This document shows, piece after piece, positions 26,773 through 39,452 of a stretch of DNA of 64,000 bases; position 1 is the first letter of the stretch; each line of letters starts with the position of its first letter. The notes below the pieces were generated by a model that saw only the letters and a program-made list of their open reading frames with translations, did not search any database and was not told the DNA's origin. A program made the translations under genes and the position numbers. The DNA comes from Camelus bactrianus (taxonomy: Eukaryota > Chordata > Mammalia > Artiodactyla > Camelidae). Location: positions 20,690,501 to 20,754,500 of the forward strand of contig NC_133558.1 of NCBI RefSeq assembly GCF_048773025.1, in the 5' to 3' direction.

Positions 26773-27255
26773 GGCTCATAGGTCAGTATTGGCCAGAGAT
26801 ATGCTATAGTGCACGAAAAGGGGAGAAGTGGAGTTAATTTAATTTATCGAAAAACTTTAGGTATATTAGTTCTGATGTTCAATTTGTAAACTTATTCTTG
26901 ATCCCTTTGATAATATTTAGGTTCCTGTTGTTCCATTTGTTACCTTTAGTATGGTCGTTGGATGCTTTTAAATATATTAGTCAATTCTCATCATTGTGGT
27001 GAGTAGCTCATACGAACTTGCCACAGACACAGTATGAGGCAATACTGAAACACTGTTCTTAAAGGTAATAATACAAGGTCCGGTTTCCTGGTACCTCTTT
27101 TCACAACGTTATTTCCACTGATTAATTTGCAACCTTGTATTTGAGTTTCTGTTTTAATTTATGCATGAATGAATCTTATCTCAACCAAATCACATGGGTG
27201 CTGAATCCAGGAGAGAGAAAGGAATGGTTTCTCTGAGAGAGATTCTATGTCCCAC

Positions 27256-27281
27256 CACACTTTTATTGTGCTTCCTTCTAT
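27256..27281 (-). pseudogene. Decayed 27-base-type micro-exon (second copy)
   Basis: Same 26-base frame-shifting relic as 17174-17199. The shared lesion shows the decay came before the 6.9 kb duplication. Confidence 0.55.
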
Positions 27282-27506
27282 CTGAGAGAAAATATCTAAA
27301 CACACATACATGAAATAGGTTTTCTGAGCATTATGAAGAAGCTACAACCCAAACTCCACATCTCTTAATTATTATTGTTTCAACATTTTCATGTCCCACC
27401 CATTTGGTCTTTAAATAGGTAGATCTCTGAAATCCAGTCCATTGAAAACATCAGTACAACATAAAGAACAGCGTGCGATATGTAGGGATATAAAGTTTTA
27501 AGCAAT

Positions 27507-28084
27507 AAACAAATAGAGAGGGAAATTTAATACATTTTCTGTATTGTTTCTGCTACGTACCTGATAAATCTTTTCATGATTTCTTTTGAAATTACTTAGT
27601 CTTACTACTCAGTTTTTTATCTTTATTAAGTTATCTGACTGCTGCTAAATATATACACTCATTGCTCCTATAGTGTTACCTTTACTATATATAATCACCA
27701 AACACTGAATTACAGAATCCTGAACTACTCTCTCAGAAGATATTTGGGTGAGGTTAGGTCAGGTTCATGGGTGCCTCTATTCACATAATTTTGTTTACTG
27801 ATTCATACATAACTGTATTTTATGGGAGTTTGCTTTTAACTTTGCCTCAGTGAATTTTACTTTCACAAAGTTGGATGAAAAGACAAGAAAGGAAGTATTA
27901 AATGGCAGTAAAAGGGCTTCAACATCAAATGACTGAAACTATCTTGGACAAAACTTTCAGATCAGAAACTTTAAAAATGGAAAAAATTTACATATTAATT
28001 ATTAGTAGTATATATTTGACAAAAAGGATATTTTTTGCACAAAATAGCAAGGACGGGATAAATCAAAGGAAAATGAGCATTGAA
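27507..28084. other. Diverged intron unit sequence
   Basis: AT-rich sequence distantly like the 31.5-32.0 kb part of other units (gcctctattcacataattttgt type motifs). No intact micro-exon recognised. Confidence 0.45.
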
Positions 28085-28385
28085 TAACAAACGAGGACAA
28101 AAAAAACCCCATACAAAACAGAAACAGACTTTTAGACATAGAATAGAAACTTGTGGTTGCCAGGCGGACTGGGGGTGGGTCGGGACTGGGATTTCAAATT
28201 GTAGAATATATAAACAAGATTGTGCTGTTAGCACAGGGAAATATATACAGGATCTTGTGGTGGCTCACAGCTAAAGAGAATGTGACAATGAATGTATGTA
28301 TGTTCACGTGTAACTGAAAAATTGTGCTCTGCACTGGAATTTGACACAACATTGTAAAATGACTAGAACTCAATAAAAAAAGTTT
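28085..28385 (+). mobile_element. LINE-1 3'-end fragment
   Basis: Ends with the artiodactyl L1 3' UTR order: gattgtgctgttagcacagg, ggaatttgacacaacattgt, gaactcaataaaaaaag. Severely 5'-truncated. Confidence 0.85.
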
Positions 28386-28499
28386 AAAAACATGAAAAAA
28401 AGACATATGAAGATAAACTTCAGTTGAAATAACAATAAAATGATAAAAATATGATATAAATTTATAAATGTAGTTTGGAGTTGAAAAAGATAATCATTG

Positions 28500-29349
28500 T
28501 GTTACTGAGCAGGACCCTGGTGTCATCAGTTACCATCTGGTATCTGTAATGGTGTTTGTAACGGCCTAACTGTATCGTGGTTTAAAGGGTTTTTCTCATG
28601 CTCTTGCTGACCAGGGGTAGGCTGGAGAGGAGGGAGGCTTCGGTGATCCACCCAACCCCCTTGTGTTGCTGTGTGCAGGGATCATGCTCAGTGTCCTGCT
28701 TTTGCCCCCAGTGCTCTGCTTTTGACCTTGGTACCCTGCGTTTGACCTCAGTGTTCTCTTCTTGACCCCAACACCTCAGAAACGGCATTTGGGTGTTTTG
28801 TGCATCTTGCTGTTAATAACTCTCCCCAAGTGCAGGTGTCTGCAGTTGTTTTTGGCCCTTTGTGGTTTACTTGTATCCTGTTGTTCAAGCTGCAGCATTC
28901 AACTTGCAGCAGGAGGTCCCAAGTCTCAGCCTGCTTAAAAGGATAAAAGCACTTATCAACCTGACTTTAAATGGCACAAGTTTTTCTCTAGAGCTCTTTT
29001 CCATAGACCTCACCTTCCTACGCATCCTTTATTCTAGGTAACATGAATATTAAAAGAATCCCATACCCAGCTGAGGGAAAGGAGCTGCTGCATCTGCAAA
29101 ATCAAGAATAACTTTGCAACAATTTGTTACCCTATATACAATCTCTGTGGAAACTAGCTTGGACCCTTGAACTTTTACTCTAAAACCACCTGCCTTCTTT
29201 ACCCAACAGGCTCACAGTGTTAGAGGCATCAGCCCACTGTGATCTCCTTTGCCTGGCAAAGGAATAAAGCTGCCTTTTCTACTTCATCCAAAACTCTGCC
29301 CTTGAGTCTTGATTCAGTAAGCAGGATAAATGGCCATGTTTTAGCAACA
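28500..29349 (+). mobile_element. Solo LTR of an endogenous retrovirus, probably class I
   Basis: About 850 bases beginning TG and ending CA, flanked by attg on both sides (28496-28499 and 29350-29353), with an AATAAA in the last fifth. An imperfect tandem repeat of about 20 bases (variants of cctgcttttg followed by acc) lies at 28690-28770. No internal retroviral region is present. The 4-base duplication suggests a gammaretrovirus-like class I fossil; family not named. Absent from paralogous units, so it is younger than those duplications. Confidence 0.7.
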
Positions 29350-29428
29350 ATTGAGCATTGAAGACAAATGGTAAATAAACAGATGAAATATAACAAAATA
29401 CAAAGTGTAAAATATCAATGGGACTTGC

Positions 29429-29449
29429 CTTTCTTCTGTTCACTCTTAG
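29429..29449 (-). CDS. 21-base micro-exon with GC donor, AKSEQKK
   Basis: Acceptor atctttcag and donor gcaagt (AAG|GCAAGT), phase 1-1, reading AKSEQKK. It is an independent, diverged member of the 15160-15180 type, so the GC donor is shared by the lineage and not a single error. Confidence 0.58.
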
Positions 29450-30810
29450 CTGAAAGATAAAAGGAAGAAATAACCATTCAAACAAATGAAGGCACAACAT
29501 CAGGGAGAGAACAATTTGACACTCTTTCATTGTTTATTCTTCCCTTAAAACTGGCCCACCTTCCTAGGAATTAGAATCAAAGTTTCCAAACACTGTGTAA
29601 CTCATGAGAGGCAATGTTGTTTCATATTCTCTCACAGCTTTGTGAAAAAGGAATTAAGATAGGAAGGGAAATAATGACAACATAGAGAGAACTTCCCCTG
29701 TTATAAGCCATGACAATCATTGATCTTGCTTTTGACTTTCTGCTCCTTCACAGTAAAAGACAAAGCTGCTCACATATATGAGACAAATGTCTAAAGTGTT
29801 GTGGGAAAGCATACAGAAAATACCCCCATATTAAAAACTATACATGTAATGGTAGTCATATTAAGACCACTTCAGACATTAATGAGATATGCTCCCAAAT
29901 TTCATTGAATCTGTAAGCCACAACATGATTGAAAATATCATTATAGAAAAGGGATGTGAAACTCTGAAAAAGTTTATCAGTGCTTTATGAAAAATATTTT
30001 GATTTATCCTAGGACAACAGCATCCACTGACATTCATATAAAAAATTCTGTATTGATATATGTATTGTACATCAACTTTCCTTAAAATGTAACATCCTTC
30101 TGCAAACATTGAAAAGATATTGCAGTTTGCAGAATTAATAACTGTGTGAATAAAAATGCAAAAGAAAGAACATTTACTATAGGTGAAAAAAAGACAGGAA
30201 AATATTGTAAAATATTTATAAAATTTGGAAACTTGTGTAATATGTTCAAGAACAGTAAAAGAGTGAGACTCAGTCTAACACAACCAGTGGAGGACATCAG
30301 AATTCCCACAATCTTTGACAGGGCAATGGAGGGAAACTTCATTCAGTAAATTTGGAATCCTCTCTTCTGTTAAGTTTTGGGGAAATATCAATAGCACAGT
30401 AATGGCCCCTTCACTTGGATACTTGAAAGCGTCCTACATTATGGATGTTTTCCAGAATATATATAGAGTGTGGAAACCCATTAGTCCAAACCCCTCTGTC
30501 CCACAAATTCACAATGCTAGTATGGCATATCTCTGGACGACAGAGAAAGCAAATGTTATAGGGAAGGAAAGGTATGGAATAAAAAAGGTGCAAAGGGAAT
30601 TGATGGAACATTCGGGAAGAAGGTGGAGAGAAGGGAATAAGAAAGAAGTCCATATCCAAAAATTGGATAGAGAAGAATAGACATCCAGGAAGGGGAGCCA
30701 ATGAATAGCATAGTGATAAAAAACAAACAAACAAACAAAAACATAATGTTAAAGGTATCATGGAAGCAGACACTGGAAGTTATTGGAATGGAAGCTTGTC
30801 AGAAATTTAC

Positions 30811-30831
30811 CAGTTTTTTCCTGAAGATCAT
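30811..30831 (-). CDS. 21-base heptad micro-exon, DDLQEKT
   Basis: Acceptor atttttcag, donor gtaaat, phase 1-1, reading DDLQEKT. CA-rich sequence follows on the plus strand near 30940-30970. Confidence 0.68.
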
Positions 30832-31231
30832 CTGAAAAATAAAATGGAAAGATTAATTTAAAGACCATTGAAAACAAACATGAACAGAAATCAAATAAAA
30901 AAAATCCCTAAACAATGTATAATGTATTGAAAGCAGATAAACACATACACATATACACATGTGCACACAATATGAACCCACCAATAGTGGCTGAAAGCTG
31001 CTCTCTTTTATTCAGAGAATATTCTACAGGAAAAGAAAAAAAAAAAAAAAGGACAACGAGGAGAGAAATATGGGTGAACTCTGTAATCAAAAATTTGAGT
31101 AACAACAGTAGGTATCTCAAAGAAGTGGGGGACAAAGAACAACAAATTGATAAAAAGCTGGAAATATTAAATATAACAGAATAGCCATTATAAATATTTT
31201 GAGAGTGAAGAAATGTCAGAGATAATTCATG

Positions 31232-31252
31232 AATTTTTTTTCTGAAATTCTT
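31232..31252 (-). pseudogene. Decayed heptad micro-exon (donor lost)
   Basis: Acceptor attttcag and an open phase-1 heptad (EEFQKKN) remain, but the bases after the 21-mer are CA instead of GT, so the donor is missing. CA-rich sequence follows near 31380-31410 as in intact units. Confidence 0.5.
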
Positions 31253-33569
31253 CTGAAAATTGAAGAGAAATACAGCAAAAATTCATTGCAATGCAAAATT
31301 CATCTATAAATTAGAACTATAAGGATGCAGATAACTGTAAATGCAACCACATGCAGTTCAAACACACAGCATAGAGTCACCAAAAAGTACTCACACACAT
31401 ACACAAATACGATGCTTGAGAGCTCAGTTTTATCCAAAGAGTGTTCTCCAAAAACTGAAAATAGTCATAAAATAAGTGATTTCACTGAGTTGAGCAAAAA
31501 AATTAGGATTAGTAGTTTTCTTAGCTTCATTTTAAAAATGTTCTGAATCCCTTTGACTATAGGCATTTTTTTGTAAGACTTAATAAATTGGTAGCATTTA
31601 ATCAATGTGTATCATCATTAAATCAAGATTTTGCAGTAGCTAAGTGGCATAAAAAAGCAAGAATAACTAAACTAGAGGATCCTGAACACTGCTTCTAGAG
31701 GTACCACAGGGTCATTTTTTGTGGGAACTTCTGTTTGCAACATTTTATCCATCAATAATATAAACTAGTGTTTTGTGAATTTCTATTTTAACTAATGCCT
31801 AAATTAAGGACTTCACAGTTAAACCCCATAAAAGGAAAAGAAATGAAGGCTTAAATGGCAGGGAAGGGGGTCTAAGTCAAATGACTTTTATCTTGGACAA
31901 AACCATCACATTGGCTACACTGAAAATGCCAATACTAGAGAGGAGAACAATCAATAAAATTTACTTGTGTCTAATGAAATATCTGCATAGATTGTAAAAA
32001 TAGGACAAATCAAGGATGAATATTTGGAAGAGAAATAAATGAAAAATAAAGATGGCACCTTCAGTTAGAAAAGTAAGATTCCATAGAAAATCTTGTAAAA
32101 TATGCATATTTTGGAGTTAAAAAGGTTATTGTAGGGATTTAAGAGGAAAGCTCAATAAGAGAAGGAATTGATTTTAAACAGGGAAATACATTAGTATGAC
32201 TTATCTTTTTCTTCACATTTATTGTTAAAATAAAAGGAGGAAAGAAACAATTCAAAATGAGGGTACAATGTGAGGAAGGGATGAGGACAAAAATGTGAAA
32301 AACTTCTTTAGTTTTCTCTTGGGTTCAAATGGACCCACGCTTATGAGAAATTAAACTACGGTGTTCAAAGCTCATCTCACTAATGAGAAGTAATGTAGTT
32401 TTATTTCCATTCACTTCATTTCATTAAAGGGTCTAAGATTGGAAACGGCCTCATCAGAGGAGGTAGAATAGGAGTTTTGCAGGGTTAAACAATATTCATC
32501 ATTGACCCAGAATGTTGACCCAGAAACCTTTTTCAGAATAAAAAACTAACATGAGAGACATAGGAGACATGTATTTTAAAAATGATGAAGAAACACAGTA
32601 AAGGGACCTTTCTGTACACATGGGGTTAATGAAGCAGTAGACACTTTTAGCCTCCTACAAACTGTAAAGAGATGTTACTAAATTCCATTTCCCTTCAAAC
32701 TAAGGTGTAAATGAAAAATATCAAGAAGATAGAGGAGTTAAAATTTAGTGCTTGGATTGGTGTTTTTTTTGAAGAAATCTTAAAATTTTCCACAAACATC
32801 ATTTCTCATATCATTAACACAACATTTCATTAATGATACATGTTATCAGATGACCTTCTGTTAACAGGTGAAATCCTTCTAAAGATATTAAGAAAATCTG
32901 TGGTTTCAGAACCAGTAATTTTGAAAAAAAAAGAGGATGTACAATTATACATAACACATGTGTATACCCGGGAAAAATTGGGCAACAGGGTCATGGTGAA
33001 TGGGAGAGTTAGGATAGAGGTTACGCTTGGGTGAGGAATGACATCTGAAAGTTTAGTCATTTCAAGGGCACAAGGTGGATAATATATATTCAACAAATTA
33101 GGAGTCTTCCTTCCACTGAAGTTTATAGTAGGTATCAGTTGCATAATTATTGTCCCTTGAAATTGATATGTCATAGATATTCTATATCTGGGGGTCATTT
33201 GCATGAAAGTACATGCAGGATGGAAGGAATGTCTTGATAAACTTAATAAACTGCATCCCTACAAATACCATAATCAAATCAAAGCATTTTTCTGGTGATA
33301 TAAAAAAACAAGAAAAAAAAAAAAACCCTAGTGGTTACAGAGAACAAAAGCTTTGTAATGCAAAAAAAAAAAAAAAAAAAGAAAGAAAGAGGAAGTGATG
33401 AAATAAGAGAAAAACAGATGGAAGAAATTAATATGGGAGAAGTTGACATCCAAAAACTTGGAGAGGGAATAGAAGAAGGATAAACAAATTGATGGCATAT
33501 AGAGATAAGGCCAGGGAATGTTAGAAAAAATTTCAAGTATTATGAGGCAAAGAATGTGACAAAATTTAC

Positions 33570-33590
33570 CAAAAGTTTTTCCATGAGCAT
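33570..33590 (-). CDS. 21-base heptad micro-exon, DAHGKTF
   Basis: Acceptor atttttcag, donor gtaaat, phase 1-1, reading DAHGKTF. By flanks it is the sister of the DVSGKPV/DVSRKPV exons. It lacks the central Leu of good heptads. A (CA)n run lies at about 33748-33767. Confidence 0.58.
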
Positions 33591-35218
33591 CTGAAAAATA
33601 AAATATCCATATAAATTGAAAAAAAGATTCAATCTTATGAAGAAATTTGGATTTTCAATTAAATTTGTCAGTATTCAGAAAGACACAAACAACAAAGGAA
33701 AAAATACATGGAGCAGGCTTATAAACACTGGAGGACATACACACAGAAACACACACACACACACACATATCGACACTCATCAAACCCTCACCTTGCACAA
33801 GGATATCCTCCAGAAATGGACAGAGGCTTACACTGAGTGATTACACTACATTGAGGGAGAATTTTAGTCCTGGGGGTTACCTTTGTAAAAAGTTTTTAAA
33901 TATTTTGACATTACTTAGGCTTTCATTATTTAGTCAGATATTATAAGCTATTTGGCTGCTACTACATGTATTCAGAGATCAGGGTATTTACGTTCAATAA
34001 ACTGGACACAAATGCTGAATGAGAGGGCTAACCCCCTTCTAGAGATTCCATGCGGTCATGTACTGGACCTCTCTATTCAAATTTATGTTAGTCAATGAAC
34101 ATACCACCCAATTTTTGTGGGTTTCTATTTCAACCCAAGGCAAAAGGAAGCTCATCTGAATTAAACCTCATGTAAGGAAGGGACATGAAATATTCAACAC
34201 CAGTGATACAAGTTCTAAATCACAGAACATGAACACGTCTTGGACAAACACGTTACGCATCAGCCACACTGAAAATGATAGTGCTCCAGAGGTATCTGGT
34301 TACTAGCATTAACTGGACGAGAAGAGAATGTCTGCAGAGACTGCAACCACAGGACAAAGCACAGAAGTACCAATGGGAAAAATTGAATAACTAATGAATG
34401 TGGCAAACATCCGTTGAAAAGCAAATAGACGAGACAATTCCTGCAAGACTATGTGTATACCGAATTTGAAGACAGTGATTGGGCACTGAACAAGGTGACA
34501 ATGACAAATGAAAGCATGACCAGATACACAGGGGCAAACATTAACAAGATTTGTCTTTTTGTCCTCTCACTTACTGACCAAGTGAAAAAATAAAGAATTC
34601 CCTTAAATGTGGATAAACTGTTGGAAAGGGAGGAGGTTAAATTTTTCAAACACTGACATTCTTTTCTGTGGGGTCCTAATGACACACATTTTTGAGCAAT
34701 GGAGCCATGAGAGTCAAAGCTCATTTCACCAAGTAGAAAAAATATTTTAGCACTTCTGTGTATGCCTGTGTGTCCCCAAAAATGTGACTGAAAATGACAT
34801 CATGCAAAGAGGTAGTATAGGCCTCCCTCAGGTGTAAGAGTCACATCAATTATTGGCCTGGCATTGCACCTTACTTCTTTCTCAGGGTACACAGAAAACA
34901 AACCCGCACTTGTTCATAAGAGAGGTACTTGAAAAGAGATGAGGAAGAACACAGTAAAGGGAACAGATCTGTCCAAATATCTACCTATAACGGTAGTCAT
35001 ATCAAGTGTGTACTTGAATTAATTTGATCTATTCCTGAATGGAATTATCTTTGGAATAAAAATTATCACTGAAAACTGCCATTGGAAGATATTAAAGATG
35101 GAAGGACTACATCCTGTTGTACAAGGAAAAAGAAAATCTCTTTGGCAACTTCCCAGGCAATGGATTCTTGGTCTTTCACATCTAAAGTTGAGAACAGAGA
35201 GAGGGAGATAAACAATTT

Positions 35219-35380
35219 TTATACATATATACACATATTTTGGGGGAGGGTGGATGAAAGGGAGGAGAAGTAATTAGGTTTATTGATTTATTTTCAGAGG
35301 AGGTACTAGGCATTAAAGCCAGGGCCTTGTGCATGCTAAGCATGCAATTTACTGCTTGACCTGTACCCTCCCCCCTGACA
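35219..35380 (-). mobile_element. Camelid tRNA-derived SINE (Vic-type)
   Basis: Reverse-oriented SINE: plus strand shows gaggaggtactaggcattaa then catgctaagcatgcaatt and ccctccccc. Exact 11-base target-site duplication ataaacaattt at 35208-35218 and 35381-35391. Family named from memory. Confidence 0.8.
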
Positions 35381-35445
35381 ATAAACAATTTAATATTTCA
35401 GTCGTGTGAAAGAAGGTACTGAGTTACAACTTTTAGAATACGTAC

Positions 35446-35463
35446 CATTTTGTTTCTGAATTT
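35446..35463 (-). CDS. 18-base micro-exon, EIQKQN
   Basis: Acceptor ttttctatag, donor gtacgt, 18 bases, phase 1-1, reading EIQKQN, one residue short of a heptad. The acceptor differs from the usual tttttcag. The copy at 59755-59772 keeps the same length. Confidence 0.52.
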
Positions 35464-36403
35464 CTATAGAAAAATACAATGGAAATATTAAGGTCAATAC
35501 TATGGAAATGGAAAAGCAAGAAACAACATTGTTTGACAAACTTCACAATAAATTGATAACTAGCTGAATGCAGATAAACACAGACACACACAAACACACA
35601 CGTGCAGTGGGTGAGGGCTCATTTTGTCAGGAAACTATACTCCCAGAGAAGAGTACGGGTAATATTTAAAAGTATTCTCTTAACGGAGGAAGGTTATTAA
35701 AATAGTAGTTTTGAAAGTTACTTTTGAAAAATATTCTTTACCTATATTGAATGTAGTAGCGCTCTTAGTATTTGCATTGAGCTCTAATACTTTCTTAAAC
35801 TGTGACTAAATAGACGGAGCCTACCTCATTACTGTAATACCTAAGATTTAGTAGAAGCCAGGAACACTGACTTAGCGTTTTGTATCAGTGTTGTAGAGAA
35901 ATGCAGGTTTGTTTCCCAGGTGATTCTAGTCACATTTTTGTCAACTGATGGATACATACACGTCTGTAACGGGAATTTCTATTTTCACTAAAGACAAAGT
36001 GGAGTAGTTCTTCATGAACTGACGTGAAGAGACAGGGTTTAAGTACTGAACGACAGTGCAAGTGGTGGTGCATCAAAGGGCTGAGCATATAAGGGAGAAA
36101 AGTCACACTTCAGAAGCCCGGACGTGGCAAGATGTAGAAATGTATCATGACTAACATTTTGTAGACTCAAAAGTAATGTCTTCTTAGATTGTCTCAATAA
36201 GAGAAATCACAGAATTAATACGGGGGAAATTGGGTAACAAATACAGAAGCCATGCTTCACTTGGGAAAACTAAATAATAAGATAAATCATGTACGTTCTA
36301 TGTCGGATGGTGTTGAGGAAAACGGAAGTTGCGTGCTGAAGAAAAATGATAAGAAACAGGTGAAAGCATGCTTGGGTACACAGTGAAATATTGATGAGAC
36401 ATG

Positions 36404-36424
36404 CTTCTTTCCTCTACACACTAA
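36404..36424 (-). pseudogene. Decayed micro-exon of the VNDKC type
   Basis: Acceptor attgatcag is followed by a 21-base segment aligned to the 49707-49733 exon. It has an in-frame stop in phase 1 and no donor (catgtc). The same relic is at 60714-60734. Confidence 0.45.
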
Positions 36425-36853
36425 CTGATCAATAAAGGAAGAAAAAACCGTTCAAATTCATTCGAAATAATAAGTCAAGCCAGGTAGGGAGGAGGTTAAA
36501 CATCTGAAGCCCTTTCTTGGTTTTTCTCTTGGGTTCAAATGGAATCACATTCATCAGAGTTGGAACCATAAGGTTTCAAAATCCATCTCACTAGTGAGAA
36601 GTAATGCAGTTTTAATTCCACACAGTCCTTGTGCAAGAGGATGTCTGATTTGAAACGGCCCCAGAAGAGGAGGGAGAATTGAATTGATAGAATTGGGGAA
36701 GAAGGTATGGAAGAAATTAATATTGTAGGTGAGATCCAAAAATTGGAGAGGGAAGAAAGGAAGGATGAGCCAATTGGTGGCATACAGATACAAAGGCAGG
36801 AAAGTCAGAACTCATTTAAAGGGTTATGGGGCAAAGAATGCAAGAATTGTTAC

Positions 36854-36874
36854 CAACTGGTTTTCCAGAAACAT
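36854..36874 (-). CDS. 21-base micro-exon, DVSGKPV
   Basis: Acceptor gtttttcag, donor gtaaca, phase 1-1, reading DVSGKPV. Close copies at 50768-50788 and 57829-57849 read DVSRKPV. CA-rich tract near 37022-37045. Confidence 0.62.
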
Positions 36875-37904
36875 CTGAAAAACAAAATGAAAAGTCCAAG
36901 GAAATATCAAAAGAAAAAAAAACAAATAGGACTGACAATTAAATGTATTAGTACTCAGGTACACACACAAAACCAGAAAACATACATGGAACAGGCCTAT
37001 AGTCACAGGAGCAAATATTCACACAAACACACACACACACACACTCACACATCCACAGTGACCAAACCCTTATTTTGCACAGGAATATTTTCCAGAAATG
37101 GAGAGGGACTTTTCAACTAAATGATTTCACTACATTGAGAGACAATTTGAGGACCGTTAGTCCTAGAGGTTACCTTTTAAAAAAGTTCTTAAATATGTCT
37201 GATATTAGTTACGCCTTCATTATATATTTTGCAAAATATAAAAAACTAATTGGCTGCTGCCACGTTTATTCAGGGTTCAGGGTAGTTATGTTCAATAAAC
37301 TGGATAAAAATACTGAATTAGAAGACTAGAAACCCCTACTAGAGATTACACATTGTCATGAACTGAGTCTCTCTCTTCACTTTTGTGTCAGTCAATGAAC
37401 ACATCACCCTGTATTTGTGGGCTTCTATTTCAACACATGCCTGTACTTGTGGGCTTCTATTTCAACACATGCCTAAATGACGGGCACGTTAATTGAATCT
37501 CATGAGGCAAAGGGAAATGAAATAGTCAATGCCAGTGACACAAATTCTAAGTTACAGAGCTTGTATGTCTCTCAGACAAACATTACACATCTGAAAATGA
37601 CGGTGCTTCAGAGGTATGTGAATCTTGACATTAACTAGAGAGGAAGAAAATGTCTACAGAGATTGACGCAATAGGACCAGTCACAGAAGTACCAATGGGG
37701 AACACTGCATAACTAATTAATGTGCCAAATATCCACTGAAAAGCGAATAGATGAGCCAAAATCATACAAGAATATGTGTAAATTGCATTTGGAGAAGAAG
37801 GCAATTGAGCATTGCAGACAAGATTCCAATAACCGGTGAAAGCATGACCAGATACACAGGGATAAACAATAACTAGATTTGCTTTCTTCTCCTTACAATT
37901 ATGG

Positions 37905-38045
37905 TCTTTTTTTTTAAATTTTATTGGGTTATAGTCAGTTTTCAATGTTGAGTCAATTTCTGGTGTACAGCACAATTTTTCAGTCATACATGAGTATACA
38001 TGTATTCATTTTCATATTCTTTTTCACTGTGAGCTACTACCAGGA
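37905..38045 (-). mobile_element. Short LINE-1 3' end
   Basis: Poly(T) then ttattgggttatagtcagtt and tcatattctttttcactgtg, a roughly 135-base L1 tail in reverse. Shared with 51795-51948 but absent at the matching place near 34550, giving a relative date. Confidence 0.82.
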
Positions 38046-38698
38046 CAGTTACTGTTTAAGTAAAAAAATAAATAAACAATTCCCTCAAAATGAGGATTGA
38101 ATGTTGGAAGAGAGGAGTTTTAAATTTTCAAACACTGCAATACATTTCTGAGGGGTGCTACGTGACAATATTTCTGAGCACTGGAACCAGGAGATTCAAA
38201 GGTTATTTCAGAAGGAAGAGGAAATATTGTTGCTCTTCTATATGTGCTTGTGTGTCAAAATGAGTAAGAGTGAAAATGGTATCACGTAATACCTATAAAT
38301 ACTGTAATACCTAAGAGCTATCGGCGCCCTCTCTCAGGGATAAAGGTCCTGCACATCACTGGTCTTGCATTGGAAATTTGTCGATTTTCAGGACTCATAG
38401 AAAACAAACACAAACCCTTTCACAAGAGCAGTACTTGGAAAGAAATGAGGAAGAACAGAGTAATGGCACCCATCTTCCTCAAAGCTACCTGTAATGACAG
38501 TCTTATAAATCCTGCTATATACATTAATTTGATATATTCCTGAATTCTATTATTTTTAAAAGGATACGTATCACTGAAAACTGTCATGAAAAGATGTTAA
38601 AATTTAAAAATATTATCCAGTTGTTTAAAAAAAGTCTTTGGAAACTTTCCAGGGCAATGATTTCCTTATCGGTCACATCAAGAGCCGAGAATTGAGAC

Positions 38699-38702
<4 letters not shown>

Positions 38703-38732
<30 letters not shown>
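38703..38732. repeat. (GA)n microsatellite
   Basis: GA run; the partner near 52597-52622 is shorter. The surrounding DNA is otherwise nearly identical. Confidence 0.85.
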
Positions 38733-38737
<5 letters not shown>

Positions 38738-39452
38738 ATTGAACATTTCCTGCTATTTAAACTTCTTTTGTAAACATTGAACAGGTTTCTGGTTGTTGAG
38801 GTGTTCATTGTGTCATTCAAAGTGCAAAACAAAAAATTAAGAAGAAGAAGATGAAAGAAAAACTTCCAAAAACACCATTGGAAATATTGTTAAACCTAAG
38901 AGTGCAGGGGTATGTATTCAAGCACAGTGGAGGAATGTGCCTCAAAAAGGAGAGACAGGAGAATTTACACAGGCTTTGAAAGGAAAATTAATAGGTAAAC
39001 TTCACCGAGCCTCTTAGGCATCGTCTCTGATCTCTGCTGGTTTGTAGAAGTATTATCAAAACAAATGTGGGCCATTGAAATTGGAAAGTAATGGAGGTCC
39101 TAACTAGGGATGTTTCCTGGAAGCTAAACAGAGTGGAACCCAGTGCCTTTCATACTAATGTCCATAATCTCATCAACGTTTTAGAGAGTTTATAAAAACA
39201 CACAAAGGTAATGTTAACAGGAAAGAAATGATATAGGATGGAAAAATAAGGATTTGAAATGGATTGTACCAGTGGAGACTAGATGGAGAGAACATTTTAT
39301 GTGGAGGTCCATACGTAAAATTGCGAAAGGTAAAGGTCGACATCCAGGAGAAGGGAAAGACAAAGAAAAGCATAGGGGTTAAGTACTGGGAATGTTAAGG
39401 GCTCAAGAAATCAGCCGTGAAAAAGGGATTCTATAGTTTTTAGAATACTTAC

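Larger units (their letters stand above)
20576..27506. repeat. Large duplication, copy 2
   Basis: Partner of 10499-17424. On the left it is continuous with the 5' half of the L1, so this copy has the natural L1 context. On the right it breaks off at 27506 into unrelated unit sequence. Confidence 0.93.
33750..36685. repeat. Higher-order unit block, paired with 58090-60985
   Basis: Long collinear match at an offset of about 24.3 kb covering exon EIQKQN/EIQERN, a SINE and a dead exon. Similarity ends sharply near 36685/60985. Confidence 0.88.

Noticed and set aside
28582-28788. 68-codon minus-strand open frame with internal repeats
   Set aside because: It is the antisense of the short tandem repeat in the solo LTR, not a gene.
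32180-32235. VNDKC-type micro-exon candidate, with similar spots near 34549, 37880, 40460, 51770 and 58880
   Set aside because: Donor or acceptor is missing (ataagt, acaaat, caaatc or tcatgt at the donor), so I did not call exons.
36707-37120. 137-codon plus-strand open frame
   Set aside because: Low-complexity, Lys- and His/Thr-rich translation of purine-rich and CA-repeat DNA; not kept in the paralogous copies.
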